Assembly: GCF_024398015.1 (NCBI RefSeq)
Contig: NZ_CP073747.1
Location: 630,501 to 694,500, forward strand
DNA: 64,000 bases
DNA from: Kordiimonas sp. SCSIO 12610
GTDB lineage: Bacteria > Pseudomonadota > Alphaproteobacteria > Sphingomonadales > Kordiimonadaceae
Direction: 5' to 3'
Numbering within the stretch: the stretch's first letter is position 1; every line of letters starts with the position of its first letter. The notes below the pieces were generated by a model. That model was not told the DNA's origin and made no database searches. It saw only the letters and a list, made by a program, of their open reading frames with translations. This document shows, in pieces, positions 44,028 through 54,035 of this stretch. The position numbers were made by a program, and so were the translations under genes.

Positions 44028-46061
44028 CTATAGGCCTTCGATAACATTAATTGACTTGAGGGCCTTCAGATACTCAAGAACACTCTCAAGGCTGACGGGA
44101 CCAAACTCGGCCGATAAGATATTTCTGATTTCCTGGACGCTGCGTTTACCGTCAACCAGGTTTAAAGCTTCGTACCCATAAGCACCGCTGGCACCCCAGA
44201 GGTTTTTCTCTTTCGGTAATGATAGTTTGGCGGCTTCATCTGCGCCTAAATTTGCGGTCAGGTAATTATAGCCAAATGCAAACATTGGCCCTTTCAGGTC
44301 TTTGTTGCGTTTGAATACATGATGGCCATCCTGCGAACTCGGCGCAATTGGCTTATGTGTGGCTAGGCCTTTTAGTTTATCGATCAGCCTAAAGATTGCA
44401 TTATCGGCTTTCAGCCCGCTCGACCGGGCAATGGCTTCCTCATATTGCCAGTGATAGTGCCATAAATTACTGGCTTCATTCGCGTCCACCTTGCTGGCAC
44501 GTTCAGCGGTTATTGCGGCACGTTTTAAAATCGCGCTCCTGCTAACAGTGATATAATCTGGTGTAATGCTCGATTTTGCCGTTAAGGTCCCCCAATTCGA
44601 TAAGGTCAATGCGCTCGCCGCGCCAATAAATCCTGCGCGTTTAAGTTTCGTTGTGTCGATATTGGCAGGTGTATCAAAGTTTGTATGAATGAAACGGTCT
44701 GGCCAGTCATGGAGATAAATAGAAGGAATTGCAAAAGAGCTGTCGCTATAAACCTGATGATCTGAACCAAGCGAGAAGCGGCCGGTAATAGCGCCTTGTG
44801 CTTCGCGGCCACCATCTTGTGCAACAAGTGGATAAGAAACATCTTCACCACTGGCAAAGCGTTCAGTTTGGTCATTGACTGCAAGTGCAATTCCCTCAGC
44901 AACATCATTTACAAAGGAGGGTCTGCTGGCTGGTCCTCTGGATACTCGGAAGATTGCCTTGGTTACACGGCCGCCACCAACCATGTCCATATGAATGACC
45001 GATTTGATAGAATCAGCAAAATCAGGCCGTGCATTTAAAAGCGCAATGGTTCCTTCAATTTCTGGCGGCCAGAAAAACAGAATAGGGCGGGCAGGTCTCT
45101 CTAAACTACCATTTTTAATACCCAGCATAAGACTGCGCGCAATTTCCAAAATTGTGGCACAGCCCGAAGCATTATCATTTGCGCCAGGGCGTTGATGATC
45201 TAGGTGGCAAGAAAAGGCGATGGCTTCATTAGCATAAGCGGGGTTAGCGCCGTCAATTCGGCCATAGACAATATCATAACTGCCTGTTGATCGCTCTGCA
45301 TCAACTTGTGCCTGAAGCTTCACGGTTTTACCATCACGTAATTGCTTCTGAAAGGCTCTGGCCTGTCTAAGCGAAACCATAATGCCGAAGGTTTTATTAG
45401 CTCCAAAACTATCGAGGTGTCCCCACCGGATCAGACGATCGTCTGCTTTCCACCATGCGCTTTTCTGATTCTGCGCGTAACTTATAATGCCCGCAGCGCC
45501 GTATTTTGTGATGGCGAGGGGAGCGGTGGCGCCGGGTTGTGATGATGTAAGGACAAGCTTGCCTTCTATGTCTTTGCCTTTGAAATCGTCGTCTTGGACG
45601 CCTGCACCAACATCAACAAGTTCAGCGGTTACATTACCGGAAACACTGTCCTGCGCTAAAATCACGGGATTGTCGGCATAACGTGCGATCAAGGTGCGAC
45701 CATTTTCCTCCAACTGCCAAAGCTCTGCACTTTTGGCATTCCAGGCTTTGCGGCTTCGCTGTGTTCCATAAAACGTTTCGCCGTCTGCGGGGAGCGATAG
45801 CAGTTCGACTTGATCCAGGCCTGCCTGCTTTAGCTGGTCTTTAATATAGTTAGCGGCCCTTTTATATCCAACGGAACCTCGCATGCGGTGGTGGCGGGTT
45901 AATTCTGTAAGATCGTGTTTCGCACGCGTTCCAGAGACTGTGGCCTGAAGAAAGTCTGCGGTTTCTTTGTCGGTGAACGGTATCTCGTTACCATTGCCGT
46001 ATGCTGTGCCCGTCATTAAAGCCACGATTAGTATAATAACGATTATTCTTTGATATAGCAT
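44028..46061 (-). CDS. Exported M28-family zinc metallopeptidase
   Basis: The protein has 677 residues from the ATG at 46061, which has a GGGAGG ribosome site and opens a signal peptide (MLYQRIIVIILIVALMTGTA). A PA-like insert covers about residues 130-250. The M28 core follows with zinc ligands in 'FSCHLDHQRPGANDNASG', 'EGTIALLNARPD' and 'SVIHMDMVGG'. It is an aminopeptidase-type exopeptidase of the periplasm or outside. The longer frame to 46223 adds no signal peptide and is rejected. Confidence 0.9.
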   Translation of the reverse strand: MLYQRIIVIILIVALMTGTAYGNGNEIPFTDKETADFLQATVSGTRAKHDLTELTRHHRMRGSVGYKRAANYIKDQLKQAGLDQVELLSLPADGETFYGTQRSRKAWNAKSAELWQLEENGRTLIARYADNPVILAQDSVSGNVTAELVDVGAGVQDDDFKGKDIEGKLVLTSSQPGATAPLAITKYGAAGIISYAQNQKSAWWKADDRLIRWGHLDSFGANKTFGIMVSLRQARAFQKQLRDGKTVKLQAQVDAERSTGSYDIVYGRIDGANPAYANEAIAFSCHLDHQRPGANDNASGCATILEIARSLMLGIKNGSLERPARPILFFWPPEIEGTIALLNARPDFADSIKSVIHMDMVGGGRVTKAIFRVSRGPASRPSFVNDVAEGIALAVNDQTERFASGEDVSYPLVAQDGGREAQGAITGRFSLGSDHQVYSDSSFAIPSIYLHDWPDRFIHTNFDTPANIDTTKLKRAGFIGAASALTLSNWGTLTAKSSITPDYITVSRSAILKRAAITAERASKVDANEASNLWHYHWQYEEAIARSSGLKADNAIFRLIDKLKGLATHKPIAPSSQDGHHVFKRNKDLKGPMFAFGYNYLTANLGADEAAKLSLPKEKNLWGASGAYGYEALNLVDGKRSVQEIRNILSAEFGPVSLESVLEYLKALKSINVIEGL

Positions 46062-46279
46062 GCTCGCCTCCCTTGGTTGGGTCAGACTAGAGGACGATAA
46101 GATTATCATCAAGAAATAGAAGGCGTGAAAAAGCGCAGATATTCCGTGTTTTTTGTCTGTTCCGAACGAATGAGCAATTTTCTCGGTGTTACAAGCATTG
46201 AAAGAATGCGGTTTAATTGGCATTTACCTCTCGAGCGAACGGGCTTTCTTCCCCGTTAGGCCAAAATTGGAGATTAGAC

Positions 46280-46723
46280 ATGAAAATTATTCGTAACTTT
46301 TTGGTACTTGCTACCGCGTTATTCGGTTTCGTTTCAGCTGCATCTGCTGACGTAAACACTGTTGCTGTTGGCGGTTATGACGCCGTTTCTTACCACGGTG
46401 GTACACCAGTTCGTGGTTCTGGTAACTTCGCGTTCAACTACAATGGTTCAACATACCTTTTTGCTACTGAAGCAAACCTAAACAAATTTAAAGCTGCTCC
46501 AGCTAAATACGTTCCAGCATATGGTGGATACTGTGCATACGGTGCGGCTGTTGGTAAAAAATTCGTAGGCGACCCAACTGTTTGGAAAATCGTTGACGGT
46601 ACTCTTTACCTGAACCTTAACGAAGATGTTGCAAAAGTATGGAACAAAGACGTTCCTGGTAACATTGCTAAAGCTGACGCTCAGTGGAAAAAAATCGCTG
46701 AAGTAGCGGCTGAAGACCTCTAA
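46280..46723 (+). CDS. Exported YHS-domain protein
   Basis: The 147-residue protein has a signal peptide (MKIIRNFLVLATALFGFVSA). A YHS domain contains 'VAVGGYDAVSYHGGTPV', 'YLFATEANLNKFKAAPAKY' and 'YGGYCAYGAAVGKKF'. YHS domains are often metal-binding; here a single Cys in GGYCAYG is available. Codons are strongly biased (GGT, GCT, AAC, CGT), implying high expression. The ATG at 46280 has a GGAG site, and a terminator follows. Confidence 0.88.
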   Translation: MKIIRNFLVLATALFGFVSAASADVNTVAVGGYDAVSYHGGTPVRGSGNFAFNYNGSTYLFATEANLNKFKAAPAKYVPAYGGYCAYGAAVGKKFVGDPTVWKIVDGTLYLNLNEDVAKVWNKDVPGNIAKADAQWKKIAEVAAEDL

Positions 46724-46773
46724 GGAAACTATAAAACTGACCCCCTTTCAGTTATAGCCTATTGGCGTACCTA

Positions 46774-46807
46774 TACCCGTATCGTTTATTCGATGCGGGT
46801 ATTTTTT
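46774..46807 (+). terminator. Rho-independent terminator
   Basis: TACCCGTATCG pairs with CGATGCGGGTA across a TTTATT loop with a following T run, just after the YHS gene. Confidence 0.88.
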
Positions 46808-46891
46808 CACATACAGTTGATGCTTTTCCGGTTGCAGGCGCACCGATGACATGATTACCTAAATTAATGAAGCAAAAATATTGTTAGTTAT

Positions 46892-47941
46892 ATGGTTGGA
46901 AAAATTATGCTCGGTATTGGAATTTTGATTGCGCTGATCGTTGTTGCGCTTTTTATGATGCAGGCGCCTACAAGTTGGACAAAGGGTGAAGTAATCACGA
47001 CGCCGGAAGAAAGCTTTAAGGATCTTCCGGATTATCCGTTTGAAGCAAACTATGTCACACTTCATGGTTACCGTGTCCACTATGTGGATGAAGGTCCCAA
47101 AGACGGGAAAACTGTTCTTTTGATGCATGGGCAACCGTCTTGGAGCTACCTGTATCGTCATATGATTCCCTTGCTTGCCAAGCTTGGATACCGTGTTATC
47201 GCACCTGATCTGGTGGGATTCGGGAAATCAGACAAGCCGCTTAACCGTGATGATCATAACTATCAGATGCATATCGATGTTATGAATGCGTTTATGAAAG
47301 AACTTGACCTCAGCGATGTATCCTTGTTTGCTCAGGATTGGGGTGGTTTGATTGGGCTTCGTATGGTTGCGTCTGCGCCCCAGCGGTTTGGCCGAATTAT
47401 GCTTTCTAACACCGGATTGCCCGCAATGGGCGGTATAAAGGGCTGGCTATCCTATCCGCTTTTTAAATTGATGGTTATGAAAGAGGGCAAGCCTGAGACG
47501 ATTGCCGATAAAGGCGAGTTTCGTTTTACCCGTTGGGTTGCGTGGGCAAAACACACACCTACGTTTGACCTTGCTGGTCTTTTCCAGCAATCGACGAGTC
47601 GTGAACTTTCTGATGTGGAACTGGCGGGCTATGCTGCACCGTTCCCGGACGAAAAATATATGGCGGCAATCCGTAAATTTCCAACAATGGTTCCGTCCCA
47701 GTTACTGCAAAACCAACGCGTGATGGATGAGGTCTTTGCCAAGTGGAACAAGCCGTTTCTGACAGCGTTTGGTGATAGTGACCCGGTTACGAAAGGGCGT
47801 GATAAAATCTGGCATAAAGTGGTGCCAGGTGCAGAAGGGCAACCGCATACCACAATTAAAGATGGTGCCCATTTCATTCAGGAAGATAAGCCAGAAGAAT
47901 TGGTGGAAGTGTTTGATAAATTTATCAAATCGGATGCATGA
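46892..47941 (+). CDS. Membrane-anchored haloalkane dehalogenase-type alpha/beta hydrolase
   Basis: The 349-residue protein has an N-terminal membrane helix. The alpha/beta hydrolase core has the oxyanion motif 'HGQPSWSYLYRH' (from His79), the nucleophile Asp149 in 'QDWGG' and a catalytic His327 in 'DGAHFIQED'. The Asp nucleophile and Trp that follows it fit haloalkane dehalogenases, which release halide from alkyl halides. The natural substrate is unknown. It is followed directly by a terminator. Confidence 0.85.
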   Translation: MVGKIMLGIGILIALIVVALFMMQAPTSWTKGEVITTPEESFKDLPDYPFEANYVTLHGYRVHYVDEGPKDGKTVLLMHGQPSWSYLYRHMIPLLAKLGYRVIAPDLVGFGKSDKPLNRDDHNYQMHIDVMNAFMKELDLSDVSLFAQDWGGLIGLRMVASAPQRFGRIMLSNTGLPAMGGIKGWLSYPLFKLMVMKEGKPETIADKGEFRFTRWVAWAKHTPTFDLAGLFQQSTSRELSDVELAGYAAPFPDEKYMAAIRKFPTMVPSQLLQNQRVMDEVFAKWNKPFLTAFGDSDPVTKGRDKIWHKVVPGAEGQPHTTIKDGAHFIQEDKPEELVEVFDKFIKSDA

Positions 47942-47976
47942 ACCGATCATATATAGTGATTAGAAATTAATTATAA

Positions 47977-48011
47977 AAAGGCTGCATTTTCTGTAATGCG
48001 GCCTTTGTTTT
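47977..48011 (+). terminator. Rho-independent terminator
   Basis: AAAGGCTGCATT pairs with AATGCGGCCTTT (12 bp with one G-U pair) over a 6-base loop; GTTTT follows. It ends the dehalogenase transcript and separates it from the convergent AraC gene. Confidence 0.88.
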
Positions 48012-48073
48012 CAGTTAATGATATAGAAAATCAACGGCTAGGTGTTTTGTTAGTGACCTGTTTTGGGTCTCTA

Positions 48074-49021
48074 TTAATGCACCATTTCCGGCGTGTTTCG
48101 ATTATTGCGTCTGTATGCACCCGGGCCTTCACCAGCAATTTTTTTAAATACGCGGCTGAACGCGGCAACAGATTCGTACCCTACTTGTGAGGCAACCCAT
48201 TCAACCGATACATCATTTTCGATAAGCATACGCTGGGCCTTTTGGATACGCCAGACGGTAACATATTGCATGGGTGTAAGGCCGGTTAGTTTCGAAAACT
48301 GTTCGGCAAAGGCCGTGCGTGACATACCAGCGGATTTTGCCAAATCTTCTACGGTCCAACGGCAATTGGGCTCTGCGTGCAGGGCGTTCAAACTCCGGCC
48401 AATTTTGGGGTCCGTGACCGCGGCTATGAAGTTCGCTTTGCCGGTTTCCCGTTCACTCCAAAGGCGTACTGTATGGATAAACAGAATTTCAGACATTCGT
48501 TTCAGAATTTCACTATAGCCGAGTTTGTTATCGCCTGCTTCGCTTGCCATTACCAAAAGGGCCTGGTTGAACCAGGGAACACTTTCTGCTTCTTCTTTTT
48601 TGATCAGAATATATGAGGGCAATTGTTCTAAGAGAGGGTGTTGGAAACCGCTATCAAACTCAAAATGGCCACAGACAAGACGGGTAATGTCTTCGGATTC
48701 GCGGTCACCCAACCGGAAGGTTCCATCATCATCGAAAGTACCATCATCATGACTGTTGAGCATCGTGGAGCTATTATCAATATTGTCGCGCATTTCATGG
48801 GCAGCCCCATGCGGGATAATAATGAAATCCCCGTCTTCTATTTTGATGGGGTCAGGACAGCCGGCCACTGTAATCCATAACGATCCTTGCGTAACAAGGT
48901 GAAACCGTGCGGTATTTTGGTAATGAGGAACTTTTACACCCCAAGGACTTCCAAAGTTTGTTGTAAAATACAGACAACCTTTGAATTTCAGAACATCAAG
49001 AATGTCACTTAATACGTCCAT
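48074..49021 (-). CDS. AraC-family transcriptional regulator
   Basis: The 315-residue protein has an N-terminal cupin-type sensor domain ('IIIPHGAAHEM') and a C-terminal double helix-turn-helix. The latter includes 'DLAKSAGMSRTAFAEQFSKL' and 'VASQVGYESVAAFSRVFKKI'. It is convergent with the haloalkane dehalogenase, so it may control that gene or something unrelated. The effector is unknown. Confidence 0.92.
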   Translation of the reverse strand: MDVLSDILDVLKFKGCLYFTTNFGSPWGVKVPHYQNTARFHLVTQGSLWITVAGCPDPIKIEDGDFIIIPHGAAHEMRDNIDNSSTMLNSHDDGTFDDDGTFRLGDRESEDITRLVCGHFEFDSGFQHPLLEQLPSYILIKKEEAESVPWFNQALLVMASEAGDNKLGYSEILKRMSEILFIHTVRLWSERETGKANFIAAVTDPKIGRSLNALHAEPNCRWTVEDLAKSAGMSRTAFAEQFSKLTGLTPMQYVTVWRIQKAQRMLIENDVSVEWVASQVGYESVAAFSRVFKKIAGEGPGAYRRNNRNTPEMVH

Positions 49022-49410
49022 TGTTCCACCCCTTTATCGCTTATTTATCACTGTGATTGGTTACAATATTCGTCCATATGATGATGATTTTTTATAGGGG
49101 AAAGTATCCTCTGTCTAGAGGCGTGTTGGACGAATGAGCAAAAAAGCCGAACTAACAGACATTGATAACATCGGTAATTGCCATAATATGGTTCAAGTCA
49201 AGCACGCACATAATGTTTGAAACGGTTTATTGTTTTGTACGGCGTGTGTGTGATGACCAAGTTAGATTCAAACATTTAGTTATCATCAAGCCCCTTGTGT
49301 TTGGATCATTGGCCCCGTCTTTTTCCCGTACCCTTGGGCGGGGCCAATTATACTGATGATACATGAATATCTGATAAGATTTCTTCGCCAAAGCATGTTA
49401 ACAGGGGATT
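49022..49410. other. Intergenic region with inverted repeats
   Basis: The 389-bp gap should carry the AraC promoter at its left end and the UDG promoter at its right. CCTCT-GTCT-AGAGG lies at 49108-49121. A longer stem, ATTGGCCCCG with CGGGGCCAAT, spans 49308-49348 with a 21-base loop and no T run. The latter might be an RNA leader hairpin for the UDG gene. No protein gene is visible. Confidence 0.5.
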
Positions 49411-49998
49411 ATGAATATGTCGTTTCAAACCATTAGCGAACAAGCGAAGGCGTGTGAAATATGTAACGCGCACCTTCCTATGGGGCCGCGTCCTGTCTTC
49501 CAAATTCATCCAAATGCACGTGTGCTCATCGCGGGCCAAGCGCCCGGTATAAGGGTGCATGAAACAGGAATTCCCTTTAATGACCCCAGCGGTAAGCGAT
49601 TAAGGGAATGGATGGGGATCGATGATACGACATTTTACGATGCTGAAAAGGTTGCTATCCTGCCAATGGGGTTTTGTTATCCCGGTACTGGCAAAAGCGG
49701 TGATTTGCCGCCAAGGCCAGAATGCGCTGATAACTGGCGACAAGCTATGTTGGATTTAATGCCTGATATCGACCTGACGCTGGTTATAGGTCAGTATGCG
49801 ATTAAATGGCACCTCAAGGAGCGTGCTCAAAAGAACCTGACCGAAACCGTTCGCAATTGGGCAGATTATTTTGATGATGGGTTGATGCCGCTTCCCCACC
49901 CAAGCCCGAGGAACAATATCTGGCTTAAGAAAAATCAATGGTTTGAGGGCGATGTTTTACCCGCGATGCAGGAAAAAATACAAAAGCTTATTGGATAG
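49411..49998 (+). CDS. Uracil-DNA glycosylase superfamily protein
   Basis: The 195-residue protein has motif A 'GQAPGIRVHETGIPFNDPSG' and motif B 'HPSPRN', the two catalytic loops of the UDG superfamily. Only two Cys are near the N-terminus (C-E-I-C), so the four-Cys iron-sulfur cluster of family 4/5 enzymes is not obviously present. It removes damaged bases or acts on some related nucleic acid. An AGGGG site precedes ATG 49411; ATG 49417 is also possible. Confidence 0.85.
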   Translation: MNMSFQTISEQAKACEICNAHLPMGPRPVFQIHPNARVLIAGQAPGIRVHETGIPFNDPSGKRLREWMGIDDTTFYDAEKVAILPMGFCYPGTGKSGDLPPRPECADNWRQAMLDLMPDIDLTLVIGQYAIKWHLKERAQKNLTETVRNWADYFDDGLMPLPHPSPRNNIWLKKNQWFEGDVLPAMQEKIQKLIG

Positions 49999-50011
49999 CA
50001 ATGCTAACGGC

Positions 50012-51286
50012 TTAGTCGTTTTTCACATAGTCCTCGAACGCATTTAAAAAGCGGTCGATTTCGCCTGCTGTATTATAGTGTGTGGGCCCGACACGAATAA
50101 CGCCGCCTTTATCTAATAACCCCAAACGCTTGATAGGCTCTAGGGCGTAATTATGACCGCTCCAGATCGAGATTCCCCGCTTGGCCATATATTTTGCAAC
50201 ATCATCCGGATGGTGTTTGTCATGTATGAATGAAACAGTTGAAACCCTGCGCGAGAACGAGTTTTTATCATCAATGCCAATGATTTTGGTTCCCTTAATC
50301 GATTTAACTCCGCTGATGAGTTGATCTGCTAACGTCATGTCATGTTGGGTCATTTTCCGAACGCCAGCCTGAATATCGGATTGGAGTTCGTTTCTCCCTG
50401 ATAAGGCGGCTTGTAAGTCACCGCCGAACGCACTACCGACCCACTCAAAATGCTCAAGCGCACCAATAATGCCTGCCAATGCTTCCCGGCTTTCAGTGCC
50501 TGTCACAAATTTTTCAGGGAGTTCATCAGATGATACCCGAACTTTGTAGGCCTTTAGTTTTTCGAGCAGGGATTTGCGTGCCCACATTATGCCTTGATGG
50601 GGACCATAAAATTTATAAGACGAGCATACCAGCATATCACAGCCGATATCCTGAACATCGATAATACCGTGGGGGGCATATTGTACGGCGTCAATATACG
50701 TGATTGCGCCGACAGCTTTTGCCGCCGTCACAACTTGCTTTACATCTGTAATTGAACCGGTGATGTTGCTGGCATAATTTACGGCAACAATTTTGGTTTT
50801 CTCTGTGATGACTGTATCAAGATTGCTTAGGTCCAGTTCGTATGTATCCGGATTTAAATCAATCCACTTGATGGTCAGGTTCTTCTCTTCCGCGAGAAGA
50901 AGCCAGGGTGCAACATTCCCTTCATGATCCATGCGGGTCAAAACAATCTCATCGCCAGCTTTGAGGGTATGCGCCAAAGAGCGTGTCATCATAAAGGTTA
51001 GCGTGGTCATGTTTTGACCGAAGAAGATTTCGCGGAAGTCATACGCGTTTACAAATTCCGCAGCGATTTTGTGTGCGTCAATAACAAGCGCTTCGGCGTC
51101 CTGGGACGTTTTGAAAAAGCCACCAAGGTTGGCGTTATAATCTACCAGCGCTGCATTCATTAGTTTGAGAACACGGTTTGGTACCTGTGTGCCCGCTGGA
51201 TTATCGAGAAAGGCAATTGGTATATCATTCCATGTACGCTTAAGAGCAGGGAATTCAGCGCGTACTTTATTGATATCATACTTCAT
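50012..51286 (-). CDS. Cysteine desulfurase-like class V aminotransferase
   Basis: The 424-residue protein has a class V PLP enzyme fold with the PLP lysine in 'VCSSYKFYGPHQG'. Other features are 'FLDNPAGTQVPNRV' and 'IDAVQYAPHG'. It matches the cysteine-desulfurase-like branch, which need not mobilise sulfur. I see no obvious active-site Cys loop ('GHNYALEPIKRLG' is at that place). It may act on another amino acid. No neighbouring Suf or Isc genes. Confidence 0.88.
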   Translation of the reverse strand: MKYDINKVRAEFPALKRTWNDIPIAFLDNPAGTQVPNRVLKLMNAALVDYNANLGGFFKTSQDAEALVIDAHKIAAEFVNAYDFREIFFGQNMTTLTFMMTRSLAHTLKAGDEIVLTRMDHEGNVAPWLLLAEEKNLTIKWIDLNPDTYELDLSNLDTVITEKTKIVAVNYASNITGSITDVKQVVTAAKAVGAITYIDAVQYAPHGIIDVQDIGCDMLVCSSYKFYGPHQGIMWARKSLLEKLKAYKVRVSSDELPEKFVTGTESREALAGIIGALEHFEWVGSAFGGDLQAALSGRNELQSDIQAGVRKMTQHDMTLADQLISGVKSIKGTKIIGIDDKNSFSRRVSTVSFIHDKHHPDDVAKYMAKRGISIWSGHNYALEPIKRLGLLDKGGVIRVGPTHYNTAGEIDRFLNAFEDYVKND

Positions 51287-51355
51287 TGATATTGAGCCCT
51301 TCGTCGAGTCGATCGATCTATTAATACTACAAGGTGAAGCAACTAGGCACTAAAT

Positions 51356-51390
51356 ACAAAGCAAGCAACATTTCACTGAGCTTGCTTTGT
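51356..51390 (-). terminator. Rho-independent terminator of chemoreceptor gene
   Basis: ACAAAGCAAGC and GCTTGCTTTGT form an 11-bp stem downstream of the MCP stop. The T run on the minus strand is short. Confidence 0.75.
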
Positions 51391-51417
51391 TTGGTTACGT
51401 ATTCAATCTTTTGCGCG

Positions 51418-53343
51418 TTACGCGACCTTGATTGAGCGATAGAGTTGGCTGCCTTCTTCTGCAAAGGCATTTGCATTGTTGATCGCGTCGGATATTGATC
51501 CAAGATTAGTATTAATTTCGTCAACGGCGCTTGCAGCAGTTTGCATATTTGAAGTGATCTCGCTTGATGTTGCGACTTGTTCTTCAACGGCGCTTGCAAC
51601 GGATGTTACGCTTGATTCCACTGAAACAACCGCGCCTTTAATCCCTTCAAGGCGGGAGACAACATCACCACTGATACTTTGCATACCCTGAATTTCATCA
51701 GAAATCTGGGCAGTTGCATTCGCAACCTGATTGGCCAGTGACTTCACCTCGCTCGCGACAACCGCAAATCCCTTGCCTGCTTCACCGGCACGTGCGGATT
51801 CGATCGTTGCATTGAGGGCAAGCAGGTTAATCTGACCAGCAATATCCTGAATAACCTCAACGATATTGTTCATTGCGCCAGCCGCAGAAGAAAGCTTCTG
51901 CGTAGAATCGTCCGCATTGGTTGCTTCAACCATCGCTTTCTCAACTTCCATTCGCGACAGTTCCATGCTGCGGGCAATTTCCTGCGCAGATGCCTGAAAC
52001 TCTTCGGAAGCAGACGCAACAGATTGCACAGTTTGCAGCGTGTTGCTGGAAGCATGAGTAGCAGATAGCGTTCTTGAGTTGGCGTCCCCGACTGAGACTA
52101 ATATTTTTTCAAGGTTACTGTCCACAACCTCACCGACACGCGATGCTTCTTCGCGGGCATGCACCTGATCAGTAATATCTGTGGCATATTTTACAACTTT
52201 AAACGGCTTCCCATCGGGGTCGAAAATCGGATTGTATGACGCTTGAATCCAGATTTCTTTTCCACCTTTTGCGACACGCTTAAATTCTGCTGATTGATAT
52301 TCGCCGCGCGCAAGTGTTTCCCAAAATCTTTGATAGTCGGTGCTATTGCCGTAGCCTTCCTCAACAAACATTCTGTGATGTTTGCCTTGTATCTCAGGCA
52401 AGCTATAGCCCATCGCGTTCAGGAAGTTATCGTTGGCAATGCGAATTGTTCCGTCAAGGTCAAACTCAATAACAGCCTGCGCTTTGTGAATTGCATCCAA
52501 CTGTCCGCTATAGTCAGCCGCTTTTAGAACCTGGTCTGTAACATCCGTCGCATATTTAACAACTTTAAACGGTTTTCCATTTGGATCAAAAATTGGATTA
52601 TATGATGCTTGAATCCAAATTTCTTTGCCGCCTTTAGCAAATCGCTTGTACTGGGCAGAGTGAAAATTACCAGCAGCCAAGCTTTTCCAGAAATTAGCGT
52701 ATTCACTACTGAGTGCATAATCGGGATCAACGAACATTTGATGATGATGTCCGCGTATTTCATCCATAGAATAGCCCATAGCATTCAGGAAATTATTGTT
52801 GGCGTCTAGAATGTGCCCTTCAAGGTCAAATTCGATAACGGCCTGCACGCGGTTAATGGCTTCAATCTGACCGTGATAGTTCGCGTTTTGCAAGGTTTGT
52901 GCTGTAATATCTGTTGCATATTTAACAACTTTAACAACATTGCCTTTTTTATCCATAATCGGATTGTAGGACGCTTGGATCCAGATTTCACGGCCGCCTT
53001 TTGCAATCCGCTTATATTCCGCAGATTGGAAGGTGCCTTTCGCTAGGCGATTCCAAAATTCCTTATATTCGAGTGACTGTGCATATTCAGGCGTGACAAA
53101 CATTTTATGGTGCTTGCCCTGAATTTCATTCAGTGAATATCCCATGGCGTTCAGGAAATTATCGTTAGCACTTATAATCGTGCCGTCTGTTTTGAAATGA
53201 ATAACAGCTTGCGACCGATCAAGTGCTGCCAGAATGGCATCGGTTTCAGCAGCTGATTTTTTCATGGATGATTTTGTGGTTCCTGGTTTTGTAGCAGAAT
53301 CAAATTTATTTGTTTCCTGACGATTAAATATTGCGTCAAACAT
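51418..53343 (-). CDS. Soluble methyl-accepting chemotaxis protein with three PAS domains
   Basis: The 641-residue protein has three PAS/PAC modules (residues about 41-150, 163-272 and 285-394), each ending in the PAC motif '[10 protein letters not shown]'. The MCP signalling domain covers about 400-641 with '[20 protein letters not shown]'. There is no membrane helix, so it is cytoplasmic and senses an internal cue such as redox state or a small molecule. The PAS copies are close to one another, indicating recent triplication. No CheB/CheR docking pentapeptide is visible at the C-terminus. Confidence 0.93.
   Translation of the reverse strand: MFDAIFNRQETNKFDSATKPGTTKSSMKKSAAETDAILAALDRSQAVIHFKTDGTIISANDNFLNAMGYSLNEIQGKHHKMFVTPEYAQSLEYKEFWNRLAKGTFQSAEYKRIAKGGREIWIQASYNPIMDKKGNVVKVVKYATDITAQTLQNANYHGQIEAINRVQAVIEFDLEGHILDANNNFLNAMGYSMDEIRGHHHQMFVDPDYALSSEYANFWKSLAAGNFHSAQYKRFAKGGKEIWIQASYNPIFDPNGKPFKVVKYATDVTDQVLKAADYSGQLDAIHKAQAVIEFDLDGTIRIANDNFLNAMGYSLPEIQGKHHRMFVEEGYGNSTDYQRFWETLARGEYQSAEFKRVAKGGKEIWIQASYNPIFDPDGKPFKVVKYATDITDQVHAREEASRVGEVVDSNLEKILVSVGDANSRTLSATHASSNTLQTVQSVASASEEFQASAQEIARSMELSRMEVEKAMVEATNADDSTQKLSSAAGAMNNIVEVIQDIAGQINLLALNATIESARAGEAGKGFAVVASEVKSLANQVANATAQISDEIQGMQSISGDVVSRLEGIKGAVVSVESSVTSVASAVEEQVATSSEITSNMQTAASAVDEINTNLGSISDAINNANAFAEEGSQLYRSIKVA
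52162..53223 (-). repeat. Three tandem 366-bp units encoding PAS domains
   Basis: The chemoreceptor contains three in-frame copies of a 122-codon unit, in register from the first 'QAVIHF' to the third 'QAVIEF'. Copies 2 and 3 are the most similar at protein level (e.g. '[12 protein letters not shown]' in both). This is a within-gene repeat. Confidence 0.85.
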
Positions 53344-53505
53344 GCATCTTCCCTTAACGACCCCTAATGATTTAAACCCCTAGAAAAAATAGTGATCCAA
53401 ACCAAATCGTAATTCGTAGTCCCATAACGAAGCCATATTTATCGCCAAGAAGTTAAAATTATGTTATGATTTTAACTGTTAGTTCAATGTTTTAAGGGGG
53501 TAAAA

Positions 53506-53964
53506 ATGCAGCTAATGCGGGCAATTATTGGGGTACTGCTCGTCCTCACCTGTTCTGCTTGTAGCCAGGTATTCCATAATAAAAAAATTTGCAGCGCTGA
53601 AAGCAAAGTGCCGCACATATCCTCTTTAATGATGAGGGCGTGTTCGGGTGACCGTGATACTCAATATGAATTGGGCCGTTTGTTTGAAGAAGGAAGCGAA
53701 GTTCAGCAGAATTATCAGCTAGCCTTATCTTATTATAAACTTGCGGCGACGCCGAGTACTGGCCAAACTCATATTTATGTGCCGGGTGCAGGCAAGGTTG
53801 CGGGTTATGTTATGCCAGTCCAAACAGGTGCTGCGCACCCAGGTGACGCAAGGGCCAAATTCCGATTGGGTATCATGTACCGGGAAGGGCGCGGCGTGAA
53901 TGCTGACCCTGATAGGGCAGAACAATATTTTTCTGAGGCTAGAGCGCAAGGAGTTACTGAATAA
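53506..53964 (+). CDS. Sel1-repeat lipoprotein-like protein
   Basis: The 152-residue protein has an N-terminal lipoprotein-like signal (VLLVLTCSAC). Sel1 units follow: 'YELGRLFEEGSEVQQNYQLA' and 'FRLGIMYREGRGVNADPDRA'. Such small solenoid proteins mediate protein contacts. Cys16 or Cys19 could be the acylated residue. A terminator follows; it lies alone between the chemoreceptor and the reductase genes. Confidence 0.82.
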   Translation: MQLMRAIIGVLLVLTCSACSQVFHNKKICSAESKVPHISSLMMRACSGDRDTQYELGRLFEEGSEVQQNYQLALSYYKLAATPSTGQTHIYVPGAGKVAGYVMPVQTGAAHPGDARAKFRLGIMYREGRGVNADPDRAEQYFSEARAQGVTE

Positions 53965-53982
53965 ACTCAGACCTGATCGTGT

Positions 53983-54007
53983 AAAAGGGTCAGTTTCTGG
54001 CCCTTTT
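53983..54007 (+). terminator. Rho-independent terminator
   Basis: AAAAGGGTCAG-TTT-CTGGCCCTTTT is an 11-bp stem with one G-U pair and a T run, just after the Sel1 gene and shared with the convergent reductase gene. Confidence 0.88.
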
Positions 54008-54035
54008 CGTTGATTTGAATACTGAAACCCGTTGG

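Noticed and set aside
48093-48518. 141-codon plus-strand open frame
   Set aside because: It is antisense to the AraC-family gene, whose HTH motifs are clear.
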